The notes beneath the pieces are model-generated. The model did not search any database. It was not told where the DNA came from and saw only the letters and a list, made by a program, of their open reading frames with translations. Made by a program: the position numbers and the translations under genes. Shown here piece by piece: positions 1 through 9,043 of a DNA stretch of 64,000 nt; positions within the stretch are counted from its first letter, which is position 1, and each line of letters starts with the position of its first letter. Source of the stretch: SB25 sp050180705 (GTDB taxonomy: Bacteria; Bacteroidota; Bacteroidia; Bacteroidales; Tenuifilaceae); the NCBI GenBank assembly GCA_050180705.1, contig JBFXDX010000009.1:139958-203957 (forward strand), given 5' to 3'.

Positions 1-738
1 AAAAATTCTATCAAAAGCTTCATTGGTAGTACCGGTTAATCCAGCTAACAAGAGAGGTAAAGAATACTTTAGAATTTTCTTGAGTAAAGAATAATCGAAA
101 TCAAACTTAGGAAGATGAGTAAAATATAGTAAAACTAAAACAGTTAAAACATTCTGTATTAAGTTAGACAAAAAGATAAAATATAGAATATTAACATGAG
201 GTATTAAAGATTGTAACTGGTCGGGTGTCAAAAAAACAAAAAAGAAAAGATTCAAAACAATATTGATAACAACGCCTAAAATCTTAATAGTAGAAAAAAG
301 AATGGGTCTATTCTCACTACGCAACTTAGCAAAAGGCAAAGCCATGAAAGCATCAAGAGATATTACAATTCCAAGAGTAGATATATACAAAGGATCATAA
401 ACGGTACCCAATGAAGACGAAATAGAATCAGAAAATCCAACAAATAAGAAAGATGCTAACGCTGAAGTTAAAAGCAAGAAATAAAAGACAGTTGAGTAAA
501 CCTTAGACTTATCTTCATTTTTATTGACAAAACGAAAAAAACCAGTTTCAAGCCCAAAAGTTAATAAAATAAGTAAAAAGGTAATATAAGCATATAACTC
601 ACTTACAATACCATATTGAACAGGATCTACCAAAACCCTTGTATGAATAAAAACAAGGAAAAAATTAAGAAGTTTGGGTAAAACTGTACTTAACCCATAC
701 ACAAAAGACTGCGAAAATAACTGCTTAACCGAAGACAT
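1..738 (-). CDS. Polysaccharide flippase (Wzx/MATE-like), 3' end cut off
   Basis: Reading leftward from an ATG at 738, a frame stays open to the window edge (246 codons) and begins MSSVKQLFSQSFVYGLST. The product is a string of hydrophobic membrane segments separated by short charged loops, including FIHTRVLVDPVQYGIVSELYA and ETGFFRFVNK. This is the usual N-terminal pattern of oligosaccharide flippases, where an R.L.P..YG loop follows the first membrane helix. Such proteins move undecaprenyl-linked sugars across the inner membrane. The C-terminal half lies outside the window. It is divergent from the cyclophilin gene, with 98 bp between them. The membrane-transporter call is firm; the substrate is unknown. 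Confidence 0.8.
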   Translation of the reverse strand, partial: MSSVKQLFSQSFVYGLSTVLPKLLNFFLVFIHTRVLVDPVQYGIVSELYAYITFLLILLTFGLETGFFRFVNKNEDKSKVYSTVFYFLLLTSALASFLFVGFSDSISSSLGTVYDPLYISTLGIVISLDAFMALPFAKLRSENRPILFSTIKILGVVINIVLNLFFFVFLTPDQLQSLIPHVNILYFIFLSNLIQNVLTVLVLLYFTHLPKFDFDYSLLKKILKYSLPLLLAGLTGTTNEAFDRIF

Positions 739-774
739 TGAGAAAAAATTAAATTCAACCACACATCAAAAAAA

Positions 775-790
775 AATGACTTTAGTCATT
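775..790. promoter_or_regulatory. 16-bp palindrome between divergent genes
   Basis: AATGACT-TT-AGTCATT is a perfect inverted repeat in the 98-bp gap between the divergent flippase and cyclophilin genes. On the minus strand it is followed by a run of T residues, so it could act as a small terminator. It could equally be an operator for either gene. Seen directly; the role is inferred. Confidence 0.4.
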
Positions 791-806
791 ATTAAATAAA
801 TGTTCC

Positions 807-814
807 TATTTTTG
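807..814 (+). promoter_or_regulatory. Candidate -7 promoter element of the cyclophilin-pheS transcript
   Basis: TATTTTTG matches the Bacteroidota primary sigma factor -7 consensus TAnnTTTG and lies 22 nt upstream of the ATG at 837. No clear TTTG -33 element sits at the usual 19-21 nt distance; TTTAG at 781 is the nearest match. Confidence 0.45.
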
Positions 815-836
815 CGTATTCAAACACCCATAAGCA

Positions 837-1634
837 ATGAAAAAAATTGTTCCACTTATATTTATCATCCTGATTGGCTGTTCAAAGTACGATAAAAATT
901 TTCATTACGCCAAAATAGAAACCGACCAAGGAAATATCGTGGTAAAATTATATAATTCCACACCCAATCACACAAACAATTTTGTTAAACTCATTGAAGA
1001 GAAATTTTTTGACGGAATAATTTTCCATAGAGTAATTAAAAATTTTGTAATTCAAGGCGGAGATCCAGACACAAAACAAGCAGAAAAAGGCAAACTATAT
1101 GGAGAATCGGATGCAGGTTATTTAGTTGATGCTGAATTTGTAGATACCATAATACATAAACGAGGCACCATTGCTATGGCACGCGAAGGTGATGATGTAA
1201 ATCCTGAAAAAAAATCGTCAAGTTCTCAATTCTACATAGTTATAGGAAAAATTTATACTAATGAACAATTGGATTCTTTAGAAATTAAACTATTCAATAG
1301 AAAAGTATCTAAATTTCATGATGAACAATTTGCCAATTGCATGAAACAAAATGGTGATACACTTAATAATAAAATACTTACAAATAAAATTGAAAAACTA
1401 ATTAGTTCGAAAGTAGATTCATTTAAACAGGTGACAGCAAGAATTAAATTTAACGAACAACAAAGGGAAACATACACAACAATAGGGGGAATTCCACATC
1501 TTGATGGTAATTACACAATATTTGGTGAAATCGTTGAAGGATACGATATTGCTGAAAAAATATCGTTAGTTGAAACCGACGAAAACGACAGACCAAAACA
1601 AGACATAAAAATGAAAATTAGCTTAATTCAATAG
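837..1634 (+). CDS. Cyclophilin-type peptidyl-prolyl isomerase lipoprotein
   Basis: A 265-residue protein with a lipoprotein signal peptide (lipobox LIGC, Cys15), so it should be anchored on the periplasmic side of a membrane. The cyclophilin fold is clear: FHRVI at 63-67 followed by FVIQGGDP, SSSQFYIV at about 127-134, and the late HLDG..TIFGEI strand at 221-231. These belong to the PPIase active-site surface that catalyses cis-trans isomerisation of Xaa-Pro bonds. Between QFYIV and HLDG there is an insert of about 70 residues, rich in Lys and Glu (about 143-215), that the minimal bacterial cyclophilin lacks. It ends 2 nt before pheS and is probably cotranscribed. It may help outer-membrane or secreted proteins fold; that is inference. 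Confidence 0.9.
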   Translation: MKKIVPLIFIILIGCSKYDKNFHYAKIETDQGNIVVKLYNSTPNHTNNFVKLIEEKFFDGIIFHRVIKNFVIQGGDPDTKQAEKGKLYGESDAGYLVDAEFVDTIIHKRGTIAMAREGDDVNPEKKSSSSQFYIVIGKIYTNEQLDSLEIKLFNRKVSKFHDEQFANCMKQNGDTLNNKILTNKIEKLISSKVDSFKQVTARIKFNEQQRETYTTIGGIPHLDGNYTIFGEIVEGYDIAEKISLVETDENDRPKQDIKMKISLIQ

Positions 1635-1636
1635 TC

Positions 1637-2653
1637 ATGCAAGGAAGAATTGAAAGTATTAGGGAAGAACTAAAGAATTTGAACCCTGTAAACCATGATG
1701 AAATAGAAAAGATTAGGGTATACCTTTTAGGTAAAAAAGGTGTTATCACAATGCTTTTCGACGATTTCAGAAATGTTAGTAAGGAAGAAAAAAAGAATAT
1801 TGGTCAACTAATCAATACATTAAAAAACGAAGTTCAAGATAAAATAGAGAACTGGAAACAATCATTAGCATCAAATTCTAAGAAAGATGTTAATATTGAT
1901 TTAAGCTTGATGGAACCAAACCAAGAATTTGGAACAAGACATCCTATATCTCTAATTAAAAATGAACTGTACGAAACATTTAAAAAGCTTGGTTTTACAA
2001 TATACGAAGGACCAGAAATTGAGGATGACTGGCATGTATTCTCAGCTTTAAACTTTCCTGAAGAACATCCAGCAAGAGATATGCAGGATACATTCTTCAT
2101 TGAAAAAAATCCCGACATATTACTTAGAACGCATACTTCATCGGTTCAGGTTAGAAGTATGCAAAAGGAAAAACTACCTATAAGAGTGGTTTGTCCTGGT
2201 AGAGTCTTTAGAAACGAAGCAATTTCGGCACGAGCACACTGTATATTTCATCAAATTGAAGGATTATATATAGATAAAAATGTTTCGTTTGCTGACCTAA
2301 AACAAACCCTACTATACTTCGCAAGAGAAATATTTGGCGAAGAAACACAAATAAGACTTAGACCCTCATTTTTTCCATTTACTGAACCCTCAGCCGAAAT
2401 GGATGTTAGCTGCAAACTTTGCGGCGGTAAAGGTTGTTCGGTATGTAAATATACAGGTTGGCTCGAGGTTCTTGGATGTGGTATGGTAGATCCTAATGTA
2501 CTTGAACTAAATAATATTGATAGTAAAGTGTATTCAGGCTTTGCGTTTGGAATGGGATTAGAACGAATAGCAATGCTAAAATACCAAGTTAAAGATTTAC
2601 GACTTTACTTCGAAAACGATGTTAGGTTCCTGAATCAATTTAAAAAATACTGA
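1637..2653 (+). CDS. pheS: Phenylalanine--tRNA ligase alpha subunit
   Basis: A 338-residue class II aminoacyl-tRNA synthetase subunit, which charges tRNA-Phe as an alpha2-beta2 complex with PheT in the cytoplasm. The N-terminal part (about 1-85) is the coiled-coil tRNA-binding arm. The catalytic domain shows the family stretches GTRHP, FAFGMGLERIAMLKY (motif 3), VCPGRVFRNEA (motif 2) and PFTEPSAEMDV. A Cys-rich segment, CKLCGGKGCSVC, lies near residues 259-270 and is common in bacterial PheS. The length is normal. The start is 2 nt after the cyclophilin stop. pheT is not adjacent: the next gene is a Crp/Fnr regulator. Confidence 0.97.
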   Translation: MQGRIESIREELKNLNPVNHDEIEKIRVYLLGKKGVITMLFDDFRNVSKEEKKNIGQLINTLKNEVQDKIENWKQSLASNSKKDVNIDLSLMEPNQEFGTRHPISLIKNELYETFKKLGFTIYEGPEIEDDWHVFSALNFPEEHPARDMQDTFFIEKNPDILLRTHTSSVQVRSMQKEKLPIRVVCPGRVFRNEAISARAHCIFHQIEGLYIDKNVSFADLKQTLLYFAREIFGEETQIRLRPSFFPFTEPSAEMDVSCKLCGGKGCSVCKYTGWLEVLGCGMVDPNVLELNNIDSKVYSGFAFGMGLERIAMLKYQVKDLRLYFENDVRFLNQFKKY

Positions 2654-2706
2654 TATACAGAGAACTAAAATTCATTTTTCTTGTTCAACAAAGTAAAATA
2701 AAGGGT

Positions 2707-3411
2707 ATGAAAGACGGTAGTACATACATATGTAAAACCTGTGCATGCGCATCATTTTCGGTTTTTAAAACATTAAATGATGAAGAACATGAATTATTGA
2801 ATTCTAAAATAAAGTGTAATCACTATAAAAAAGGTGATATACTATACCGAGAAGGAAGTAGAATAACAGGATGCTACTGTATTCAAAAAGGTGTTCTAAA
2901 AATATATAAAACAGGCGTTGATGAAAAACCACAGATAATAACATTTGCTAGAACTGGCGATATTACTGGTTACAGATCTGTACTTAGTAACGAAATGGCC
3001 TGTACAACTGTAGAAGCACTAGAAGATTCTCAAATATGCTTTATACCTTCAGATATAATCTTCTCATTAATAAAGAAAAATTCAGATTTTGCACTATCAT
3101 TAATACAACTTACCTGCAAAGAATTAAATCAAGCTAATAGTTTTATAAAAGATATTGCTCAAAAAACTGTTAGAGAAAGACTTGCAGAAATACTATTAAT
3201 GCTTTCCAATACATTTAACTTAGATAATGAAGGTTATATTAGCATAAACCTTACAAGAGAAGACCTATCGAGTATAGTAGGTACAGCAACAGAATCAGTT
3301 ATTAGAATACTAAGTGAATTTAAATCAGAAGGATTACTTGAACTTAAAGGGAAAAAGATCAAAATTTTAGACATGAAGAAAATGAAACTAATTTCAGATT
3401 CAATATTCTAA
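2707..3411 (+). CDS. Crp/Fnr-family transcriptional regulator with N-terminal cysteines
   Basis: A 234-residue protein with a cyclic-nucleotide-binding fold (about 35-150; KKGDILYREGSRITGCYCI resembles the Crp beta-roll) and a C-terminal winged helix (about 180-230; LTREDLSSIVGTATESVIRIL is the recognition helix region). The N-terminus carries Cys9, Cys12 and Cys14 in ICKTCACASF, with another Cys near residue 37. This resembles, without proving, the cysteine sets that bind an Fe-S cluster in FNR-type oxygen sensors. The cAMP-contacting residues of true Crp are not evident. It runs convergently into ruvB with no intergenic base. Targets are unknown; redox sensing is inference. Confidence 0.88.
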   Translation: MKDGSTYICKTCACASFSVFKTLNDEEHELLNSKIKCNHYKKGDILYREGSRITGCYCIQKGVLKIYKTGVDEKPQIITFARTGDITGYRSVLSNEMACTTVEALEDSQICFIPSDIIFSLIKKNSDFALSLIQLTCKELNQANSFIKDIAQKTVRERLAEILLMLSNTFNLDNEGYISINLTREDLSSIVGTATESVIRILSEFKSEGLLELKGKKIKILDMKKMKLISDSIF

Positions 3412-4431
3412 CTAAAACAGCGATCCCTGCTCAGGAAATCTATCAATTTTTAAATGTTTATAGGAAAGTTCAGTTACTTCACGACCACGAGGGGTTCTTT
3501 TTAAGAATCCCTCTTTTATTAAGAAAGGTTCATAAACCTCTTCAATTGTACCTCCATCCTCTCCTACTGCTGTAGCAATTGTATTGATACCAACAGGACC
3601 ACCATTAAATTTATGGATTAATGTTCTAAGAATCTTATTATCCATTTCATCTAAACCTCTTGAATCAATTTTTAAAGCATCAAGAGCATGAACAGCAATA
3701 TCATAATTGATATTTCCATCACCAATTACCTGAGCAAAATCGCGTACTCTTCTTAACAGCGCATTAGCAATACGAGGAGTTCCCCTACTACGCAACGAAA
3801 TTTCAACTGCAGCATCTTGATCTATAGTAATTCCTAAAATAGAAGAAGAACGCTTAAGAATATTAACAATAACCTCAGAATTATAGTACTCTAAATGAAA
3901 ATTAATACCAAATCGTGCACGAAGCGGACTTGTTAACAACCCACTGCGAGTAGTAGCACCAATCAAGGTAAAAGGATTTAACTCTATTTGAATACTTCGC
4001 GCACTAGGTCCTTTATCAATAATTATATCAATCTTGTAATCCTCCATTGCAGAATAAAGATACTCTTCAACCAAAGGACTTAAACGATGAATTTCGTCAA
4101 TAAAGAGTATATCAAACTTATCGAGATTAGTTAATAACCCAGCTAAATCTCCAGGCTTTTCGAGAATTGGCCCTGAAGTTGACTTAATACTAACACCCAA
4201 CTCATTTGAAATAATATTAGCTAACGTAGTTTTACCTAAACCAGGAGGACCATGTAACAATACATGATCTAAAGCTTCGCCACGAAGTTTAGCAGCCTGA
4301 ACAAAAATTGAAAGATTTTTAATTATATCCTCCTGACCTTTAAACTGATCAAAAACAGAAGGTCTAATCTGTCCTTCAAATTCTATATCCTTATAATTCT
4401 TATCGTTTCGTAAAAAATCAGACTGACTCAT
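3412..4431 (-). CDS. ruvB: Holliday junction branch migration ATPase RuvB
   Basis: A 339-residue AAA+ motor that drives branch migration of Holliday junctions with RuvA. It shows Walker A GPPGLGKTT (about 61-69), Walker B ILFIDEIHRL, sensor/arginine-finger region GATTRSGLLTSPLRARFG, and the C-terminal winged helix ending in FLKRTPRGREVT. The length is typical. Its ATG overlaps the nadA stop by one base (TAATG), which suggests translational coupling with nadA. ruvA and ruvC are not adjacent. Confidence 0.97.
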   Translation of the reverse strand: MSQSDFLRNDKNYKDIEFEGQIRPSVFDQFKGQEDIIKNLSIFVQAAKLRGEALDHVLLHGPPGLGKTTLANIISNELGVSIKSTSGPILEKPGDLAGLLTNLDKFDILFIDEIHRLSPLVEEYLYSAMEDYKIDIIIDKGPSARSIQIELNPFTLIGATTRSGLLTSPLRARFGINFHLEYYNSEVIVNILKRSSSILGITIDQDAAVEISLRSRGTPRIANALLRRVRDFAQVIGDGNINYDIAVHALDALKIDSRGLDEMDNKILRTLIHKFNGGPVGINTIATAVGEDGGTIEEVYEPFLIKEGFLKRTPRGREVTELSYKHLKIDRFPEQGSLF

Positions 4432-5408
4432 TATAACTTAAGCATTCTTTCAATTGGTAACCGAGCTAAATCAATTAAAGAAGAATCAACAGTAATCTCT
4501 GGTAATTCATATTTAAGTGTCAAATATAACTTTTTTAGAGTGATTAATTTCATAAAAGAACACTCGTTACAGGCACAAGTTGAATCGTTCGGAGGTGCAG
4601 GAATAAATTTCTTATTAGGATTGCTTTTCACCATCTGATGTAAAATACCTGCTTCTGTAGCAACAATATACTCTGTTGATGAATCTTTCTGTGTAAAACC
4701 TAATAAGTCCTGAGTAGATCCAATAAAATCGGCAATTAAAAGAATTGGTTTCGGACACTCTGGATGAGCAATAAACATTGCATTTGGAAACTCCTTTTTC
4801 AGCCCTAAAATCTTATCTAACGAAAACTGATCGTGAACATGGCAAGCACCATCCCAAACAATCATATTTTCCCTATTAGTTATCGATTTTAGGTAATTAC
4901 CCAAGTTTCTATCTGGAGCAAAAATAATAGGTTCTTCCTTTTGAATACTATTTATAACCTTAATAGCATTTGAAGAAGTACAGCACAAATCCGATAAACT
5001 TTTAATATCAGCAGTAGTATTAACATAGGTAACAACCTTATGATTTGGATATTTCGAAATAAACTCTTTAAAGTCTTCGTATTTACAACTTTCAGCTAAA
5101 CTGCAACCAGCATTCAAATCAGGCAAAAGAACTTTACTACTGGGAGAAAGAATCTTGGCTGTTTCGGCCATAAACTTAACACCAGCAAATACAATAATAT
5201 CAGCCTTTACATTCGATGCTTTTTGCGATAAAGCCAAACTATCACCAACAAAATCAGCAATATCTTGTATTTCGGGATTTTCATAGTAGTGAGCCAGAAT
5301 AATAGCGTTTTTCTCCTTTCTCAACTTATTAATCTCATCGACTAAATTTAAACTACTATCTAAACTTTCATCGATATAACCCAGTTTATTAACAATACTA
5401 TTATTCAT
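4431..5408 (-). CDS. nadA: Quinolinate synthase A
   Basis: A 325-residue [4Fe-4S] enzyme that condenses iminoaspartate with dihydroxyacetone phosphate to give quinolinate in de novo NAD synthesis. Visible signatures are AIILAHYYENPEIQDIADF near residues 35-53, GCSLAESC (Cys102/Cys108), DGACHVHDQF (Cys189) and the C-terminal CACNECSFM (Cys278-283), which together provide the three cluster ligands. The partner genes nadB and nadC are not adjacent. It is the first gene of a two-gene unit with ruvB. The start ATG at 5408 fits the usual length. Confidence 0.96.
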   Translation of the reverse strand: MNNSIVNKLGYIDESLDSSLNLVDEINKLRKEKNAIILAHYYENPEIQDIADFVGDSLALSQKASNVKADIIVFAGVKFMAETAKILSPSSKVLLPDLNAGCSLAESCKYEDFKEFISKYPNHKVVTYVNTTADIKSLSDLCCTSSNAIKVINSIQKEEPIIFAPDRNLGNYLKSITNRENMIVWDGACHVHDQFSLDKILGLKKEFPNAMFIAHPECPKPILLIADFIGSTQDLLGFTQKDSSTEYIVATEAGILHQMVKSNPNKKFIPAPPNDSTCACNECSFMKLITLKKLYLTLKYELPEITVDSSLIDLARLPIERMLKL

Positions 5409-5918
5409 TAATCTTTTAAATTTTTAAATAAATAAAACAGTATGATTATTAATGGCTGTTAATTCAGTTCAAAACAAAATTGTAATTAGTTTGCAAAAAT
5501 GCTTATTAAAATTGGTATAACAAATTGTTAACATCAAAAAGGAAGTAATGTTTACTGAAACACAGGCTAATTCAAACTTTATTAACAACTGTTAACTTAA
5601 TAAACTGTTGAATTTTTTTCTTCTATTAACAACTCACTATGATGTTGAAAAAGGCGGGGATAAGTTCTACCAAAAATGTACTTAATGCTATTGCATTTTC
5701 TGGATAAGTTTATATATAGAGTTAACAGGTCTCCCTCCAAAAAAATTTACTGAAAATAATCAACTAAAATTTCAACATTAATTTAACATCTAAAATAGGG
5801 TTACTAACAGGCATATATTTTGAGTTTGATATTTTAGAGAATGGGAAATATTATTCATTTCATTGAAACGATATCGAGATAAAACCTTTATTTTTGAAGA
5901 ACCTAATATGCTGAAAAG
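5409..5918. other. 510-bp AT-rich intergenic region with GTTAAC repeats
   Basis: No gene is seen between the divergent nadA and the BamA-like gene. Several short TTAACA/GTTAAC words cluster at about 5527-5632 and again at 5721, including AACAACTGTTAAC. Their function is unclear. TATTTTTG at 5889-5896 fits the TAnnTTTG promoter element for the gene at 5919, with a TTG at 5863-5865 at a slightly long 23-nt spacing. Confidence 0.5.
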
Positions 5919-7016
5919 ATGCACTTAAACAATACTATAGTAAGATCGTTTTCTGCTTCCCTTTTGATAATGAGTTTAATCGGAACTGTGAGTGGTCAGG
6001 TCGATTCTGCACAAAATTATACCGATAGCACAAAGAGATTCTTTGTGGCTCTTCCTATTGCATTTTATGGAGAGGAAACCAATGTGGGATTTGGAGCATC
6101 GGGAGGATATTACTATAGAAATGGTGATAATAAAATATCGAGTATTCAAGGAAATGCTATTTATACACTAAAAAATCAGGTCAGTTTTTCTGTTCTTCCG
6201 AAGATATATACATCAACAAGGGACTTTTACTATTCGGGGCATTTAAAGGCGAATTACTATCCCGATAAATTCTTTGGAATAGGACGAAACACCAGCGACT
6301 CATTGGAAGAAAACTATACTTCGAAAGATATTTCTGTGCTTTTGCAGCGTCAGCGTATTTTCTTTAAGGTGATGATGATTGGTGTTCAGGCTCAGTTAAA
6401 CTACTATCAGGTTCATGATATTAAGACAAACGGACAATTATCTCAGGGAGTTGTTGGGATGAACGATAAATTAACAACAGGTTTGGGATTGCTACTTACT
6501 TGGGACGATAGAGATAATATGTTCTACCCTTCCGAAGGAGAATTTTACAAGGCATCGTTAATGGTATATAGTAAGGTGTTTGGAAGTGATTTGGATTTTA
6601 CTCGATTGACTTTGGATTTAAGAAATTTCTATGGAATGGGAGGCGATCATGTATTTGCCTTGCAGGTTTATGGCGATTTGACTTGGGGTGATACCCCGTT
6701 TCAAATGATGCCAGCGCTGGGTGGAAGCGATATTCTTAGAGGCTACTATAAAGGACGATTCCGCGATAAGATGATGGCGTGTGCACAGGCCGAGTATCGT
6801 TTCCCGATATACAAATGGTTAAAAGGAACGGCCTTTTCGTCGGTTGGTGATGTTGCACCGGATATCGACAAATTTGATATATCCAAGTCGAAACTTTCGT
6901 ACGGAGCAGGTTTGAGAGCACGAGTTAACCCGGTTAATGTTCATTTGCGTTTCGATGTAGCATTTACTAACGATCGTGAACCTGCTTATTACTTTACAGT
7001 TACTGAGGCATTTTAG
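5919..7016 (+). CDS. BamA/TamA-like outer-membrane beta-barrel protein (surface antigen family)
   Basis: A 365-residue protein with a signal peptide (ASLLIMSLIGTVSGQ) and no recognisable POTRA repeats, so it is essentially a C-terminal Omp85-type barrel. Supporting motifs are GLLLTWDDRDNMFYPSEGEF (the WD.R....P..G strand), LRGYYKGRFRDKMMACAQAEYRFP (the family's RGY..GRFRD..... E.R.P element) and a barrel ending in aromatic Phe. Its job is probably outer-membrane protein or lipid handling, or surface display; the ligand is unknown. It stands alone between nadA and a shared terminator. The first ATG at 5919 precedes a good signal peptide. Confidence 0.85.
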   Translation: MHLNNTIVRSFSASLLIMSLIGTVSGQVDSAQNYTDSTKRFFVALPIAFYGEETNVGFGASGGYYYRNGDNKISSIQGNAIYTLKNQVSFSVLPKIYTSTRDFYYSGHLKANYYPDKFFGIGRNTSDSLEENYTSKDISVLLQRQRIFFKVMMIGVQAQLNYYQVHDIKTNGQLSQGVVGMNDKLTTGLGLLLTWDDRDNMFYPSEGEFYKASLMVYSKVFGSDLDFTRLTLDLRNFYGMGGDHVFALQVYGDLTWGDTPFQMMPALGGSDILRGYYKGRFRDKMMACAQAEYRFPIYKWLKGTAFSSVGDVAPDIDKFDISKSKLSYGAGLRARVNPVNVHLRFDVAFTNDREPAYYFTVTEAF

Positions 7017-7047
7017 AACAGAGATTTAGCGTTATGATAAAATATAA

Positions 7048-7070
7048 AAGACCTCCACTTGGGAGGTCTT
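7048..7070. terminator. Bidirectional rho-independent terminator
   Basis: A 9-bp stem (AAGACCTCC / GGAGGTCTT) with loop ACTTG. It is flanked by A residues on the left and T residues on the right, between the convergent outer-membrane protein and peptidase genes. Confidence 0.85.
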
Positions 7071-7097
7071 TTCGTTATATTCTTTTAGATGTGGAAT

Positions 7098-8483
7098 TTA
7101 TAGCATTGTCGATTCAACTTCATCAACAGTAATAGGAATACGTTGACCAAGAATTCTGCAACCTTTATCGGTAATAAGAATATCATCCTCTAAACGAATT
7201 CCACCAAAGTTTGCATACTCTGCCAATTTTGCGTAGTTAATGAACGACTCGTTAATTTTTTCTGATTTCCATTTTTCGATAAGCGCAGGAATAAAGTAAA
7301 TACCTGGTTCAACTGTAACTACAAACCCCGATTGAAGACGACGTCCACAGCGTAAGTATGCTGTTCCAAATTGATCGGAGCGAGAAATTTCGTCATCGTA
7401 ACCTACGTTATTTTCACCCAAATCCTCCATGTCGTGAACATCAAGTCCCATCATATGGCCAAGTCCATGAGGTAAAAATAATGCATGAGCACCGTTTGCA
7501 ACAGCATCATCAACATCACCCTTCATTATTCCTAATGCAGAAAGACCTTCGACAATAACTTTTGCCGAGGCTTTGTGAACATCTAAATAAGGTATTCCTG
7601 GTTTTGAAATTTCAATAGCCTTGTTATTGGCAGCAAGTACAATGTTGTAAATATCTTTTTGCTGTTGAGTAAACTTCCCTCCTACTGGAATTGTACGCGT
7701 AAAATCTGAAGCATAGTGCGAAACTGCCTCGGCTCCGCTATCGATAAGCAGCATACGACCTTGCTGAAGAATTTGAGAATGGTCGTGGTTGTGGAGTGTT
7801 TCTCCGTTTTGCGAAAGAATAATTGGGAATGATGGCATTGAACCATTGGCAATAGCTATACCTTCAATTGTACCCGCAATTTCGCGTTCCGAAACACCAA
7901 CTTTTGCCATTTTCATTGCAGTTACATGCATTTTGTAACCAATGGCACAAGCTTTCTCAATTTCCTCAATTTCACAAGCTTCTTTTATTGAGCGAAGGCT
8001 AATAATGGCCTTAACTAATTCTAACGAAGAATAAGTTTTGATAAAGGATTGATTAATGCCCAATAAACGCTCTAACGTTAATATATTCTCGGCACGATAT
8101 GGCGGTATAATGTGTATTTTTCGTCCATGACGAATAGCGCGAGAAATAGTTAAACTTAACTCTTTTAATGGATGAGTAGAAAGAACTCCAACTTTTTCGC
8201 CAAGTTCTTTGAGTTTGGGTTGTGGACCCATCCAGATGATATCGTCAATATCGAAATCATCGCCATAAAGGCAATCTTTTCCATCCTCAATGTCGATAAT
8301 ACCAATTAAGTTTGGAATATCGAGACCAAAGAAGTAAAGAAAGCTACTATCCTGACGGAAGTGATAGGTGTTGGCAGGATAATTCATCGGGCTTTCGGTA
8401 TTACCCATAATGATGGCAATTCCCGATTTAATTTTCTTTCGTAGTTTTAATCTACGTTCGATATAAACTTGCTTTTCAAACAT
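7098..8483 (-). CDS. pepP: Xaa-Pro aminopeptidase (M24 family, aminopeptidase P)
   Basis: A 461-residue peptidase that removes N-terminal residues preceding proline. The N-terminal domain (about 1-165) is the AMP_N creatinase-like fold, with PMNYPANTYHFRQDSSFLYF. The C-terminal pita-bread domain shows the dinuclear metal ligands: the two Asp of LLIDSGAEAVSHYASDFTR, His in HGLGHMMGLDVHD, Glu in VVTVEPGIYF and Glu in GIRLEDDIL. The length is standard. It has no signal peptide, so it is cytoplasmic. A well-spaced promoter is visible just upstream. Confidence 0.93.
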   Translation of the reverse strand: MFEKQVYIERRLKLRKKIKSGIAIIMGNTESPMNYPANTYHFRQDSSFLYFFGLDIPNLIGIIDIEDGKDCLYGDDFDIDDIIWMGPQPKLKELGEKVGVLSTHPLKELSLTISRAIRHGRKIHIIPPYRAENILTLERLLGINQSFIKTYSSLELVKAIISLRSIKEACEIEEIEKACAIGYKMHVTAMKMAKVGVSEREIAGTIEGIAIANGSMPSFPIILSQNGETLHNHDHSQILQQGRMLLIDSGAEAVSHYASDFTRTIPVGGKFTQQQKDIYNIVLAANNKAIEISKPGIPYLDVHKASAKVIVEGLSALGIMKGDVDDAVANGAHALFLPHGLGHMMGLDVHDMEDLGENNVGYDDEISRSDQFGTAYLRCGRRLQSGFVVTVEPGIYFIPALIEKWKSEKINESFINYAKLAEYANFGGIRLEDDILITDKGCRILGQRIPITVDEVESTML

Positions 8484-8514
8484 GATTGAAAAATTAATTT
8501 TAGATTTGTTGCTC

Positions 8515-8546
8515 TAAAGGTAATGCCAAAACAGGAGAATTTCAAA
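8515..8546 (-). promoter_or_regulatory. Promoter of the Xaa-Pro aminopeptidase gene
   Basis: On the minus strand, TTTG (8546-8543) is followed after 20 nt by TACCTTTA (8522-8515). This is close to the Bacteroidota TTTG-N19-21-TAnnTTTG promoter and leaves a leader of roughly 25 nt before the ATG at 8483. On the plus strand TAGATTTG (8501-8508) is a matching -7 element for the divergent VanZ-like gene. Confidence 0.65.
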
Positions 8547-8941
8547 TGATAAAATTCATAAAACATCATATTAACTCTATTCTATGGGCATTGGTAATCC
8601 TCATTCTTTGTGGGGCACCCTCATCTGGATTTCCTAAAATTGGTTTTTTAAACATTCCACATCTCGATAAAATTGTTCATTTTGGATTGTACTTTATATT
8701 TACCCTTCTTTTGGTTTCCGAGCATAATCCGTTAAGGTGTAAGCAAAATGTTACGAAGCAATCATTGATCGTTGGATTTTCTGTAGCGGTTATATATGGT
8801 TTGCTAATCGAAATGTTACAGTGGCTCGTTTTTACCAGTCGCAGTGCTGAATTTTTCGACTTTCTTGCAAATACAGTTGGAGCAACATTGGCGATTTTAG
8901 TTTATCGGTTGGTAAATAGGTATAGTAAAGGTTGGTTTTAG
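8546..8941 (+). CDS. VanZ-like family membrane protein
   Basis: A 131-residue integral membrane protein with about four hydrophobic helices. It carries the VanZ-like pattern LDKIVHFGLYFIFTLLL after the first loop, and a later segment LLIEMLQWLV...SAEFFDFLANTVGA, where the acidic D..AN..G motif is typical. VanZ was named from a teicoplanin-resistance protein, but most members have no assigned role; a link to envelope polymer metabolism is only inferred. It is divergent from the peptidase and followed by a small hairpin before metK. A second member of the family lies at 37321. Confidence 0.85.
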   Translation: MIKFIKHHINSILWALVILILCGAPSSGFPKIGFLNIPHLDKIVHFGLYFIFTLLLVSEHNPLRCKQNVTKQSLIVGFSVAVIYGLLIEMLQWLVFTSRSAEFFDFLANTVGATLAILVYRLVNRYSKGWF

Positions 8942-8998
8942 AATATTGTTATAATTTGCTGATCTATAGCGACTATACATTGTTTAATGATCAACATC

Positions 8999-9020
8999 AA
9001 TGCACTTTTGATGCATTTTT
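8999..9020 (+). terminator. Weak terminator after the VanZ-like gene
   Basis: AATGCA / TGCATT forms a 6-bp stem with a 7-nt loop, followed by TTT and a further T-rich stretch. An overlapping alternative pairing (CATCAA / TTGATG) exists. It is weak but well placed. Confidence 0.45.
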
Positions 9021-9043
9021 CTTTTCACATTCTACTTTTTGTT

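Noticed and set aside
5409..5918. Possible replication origin
   Set aside because: It is AT-rich with GTTAAC words and GGATAAG fragments, but has no clear set of TTATCCACA-type DnaA boxes and no dnaA or dnaN nearby.
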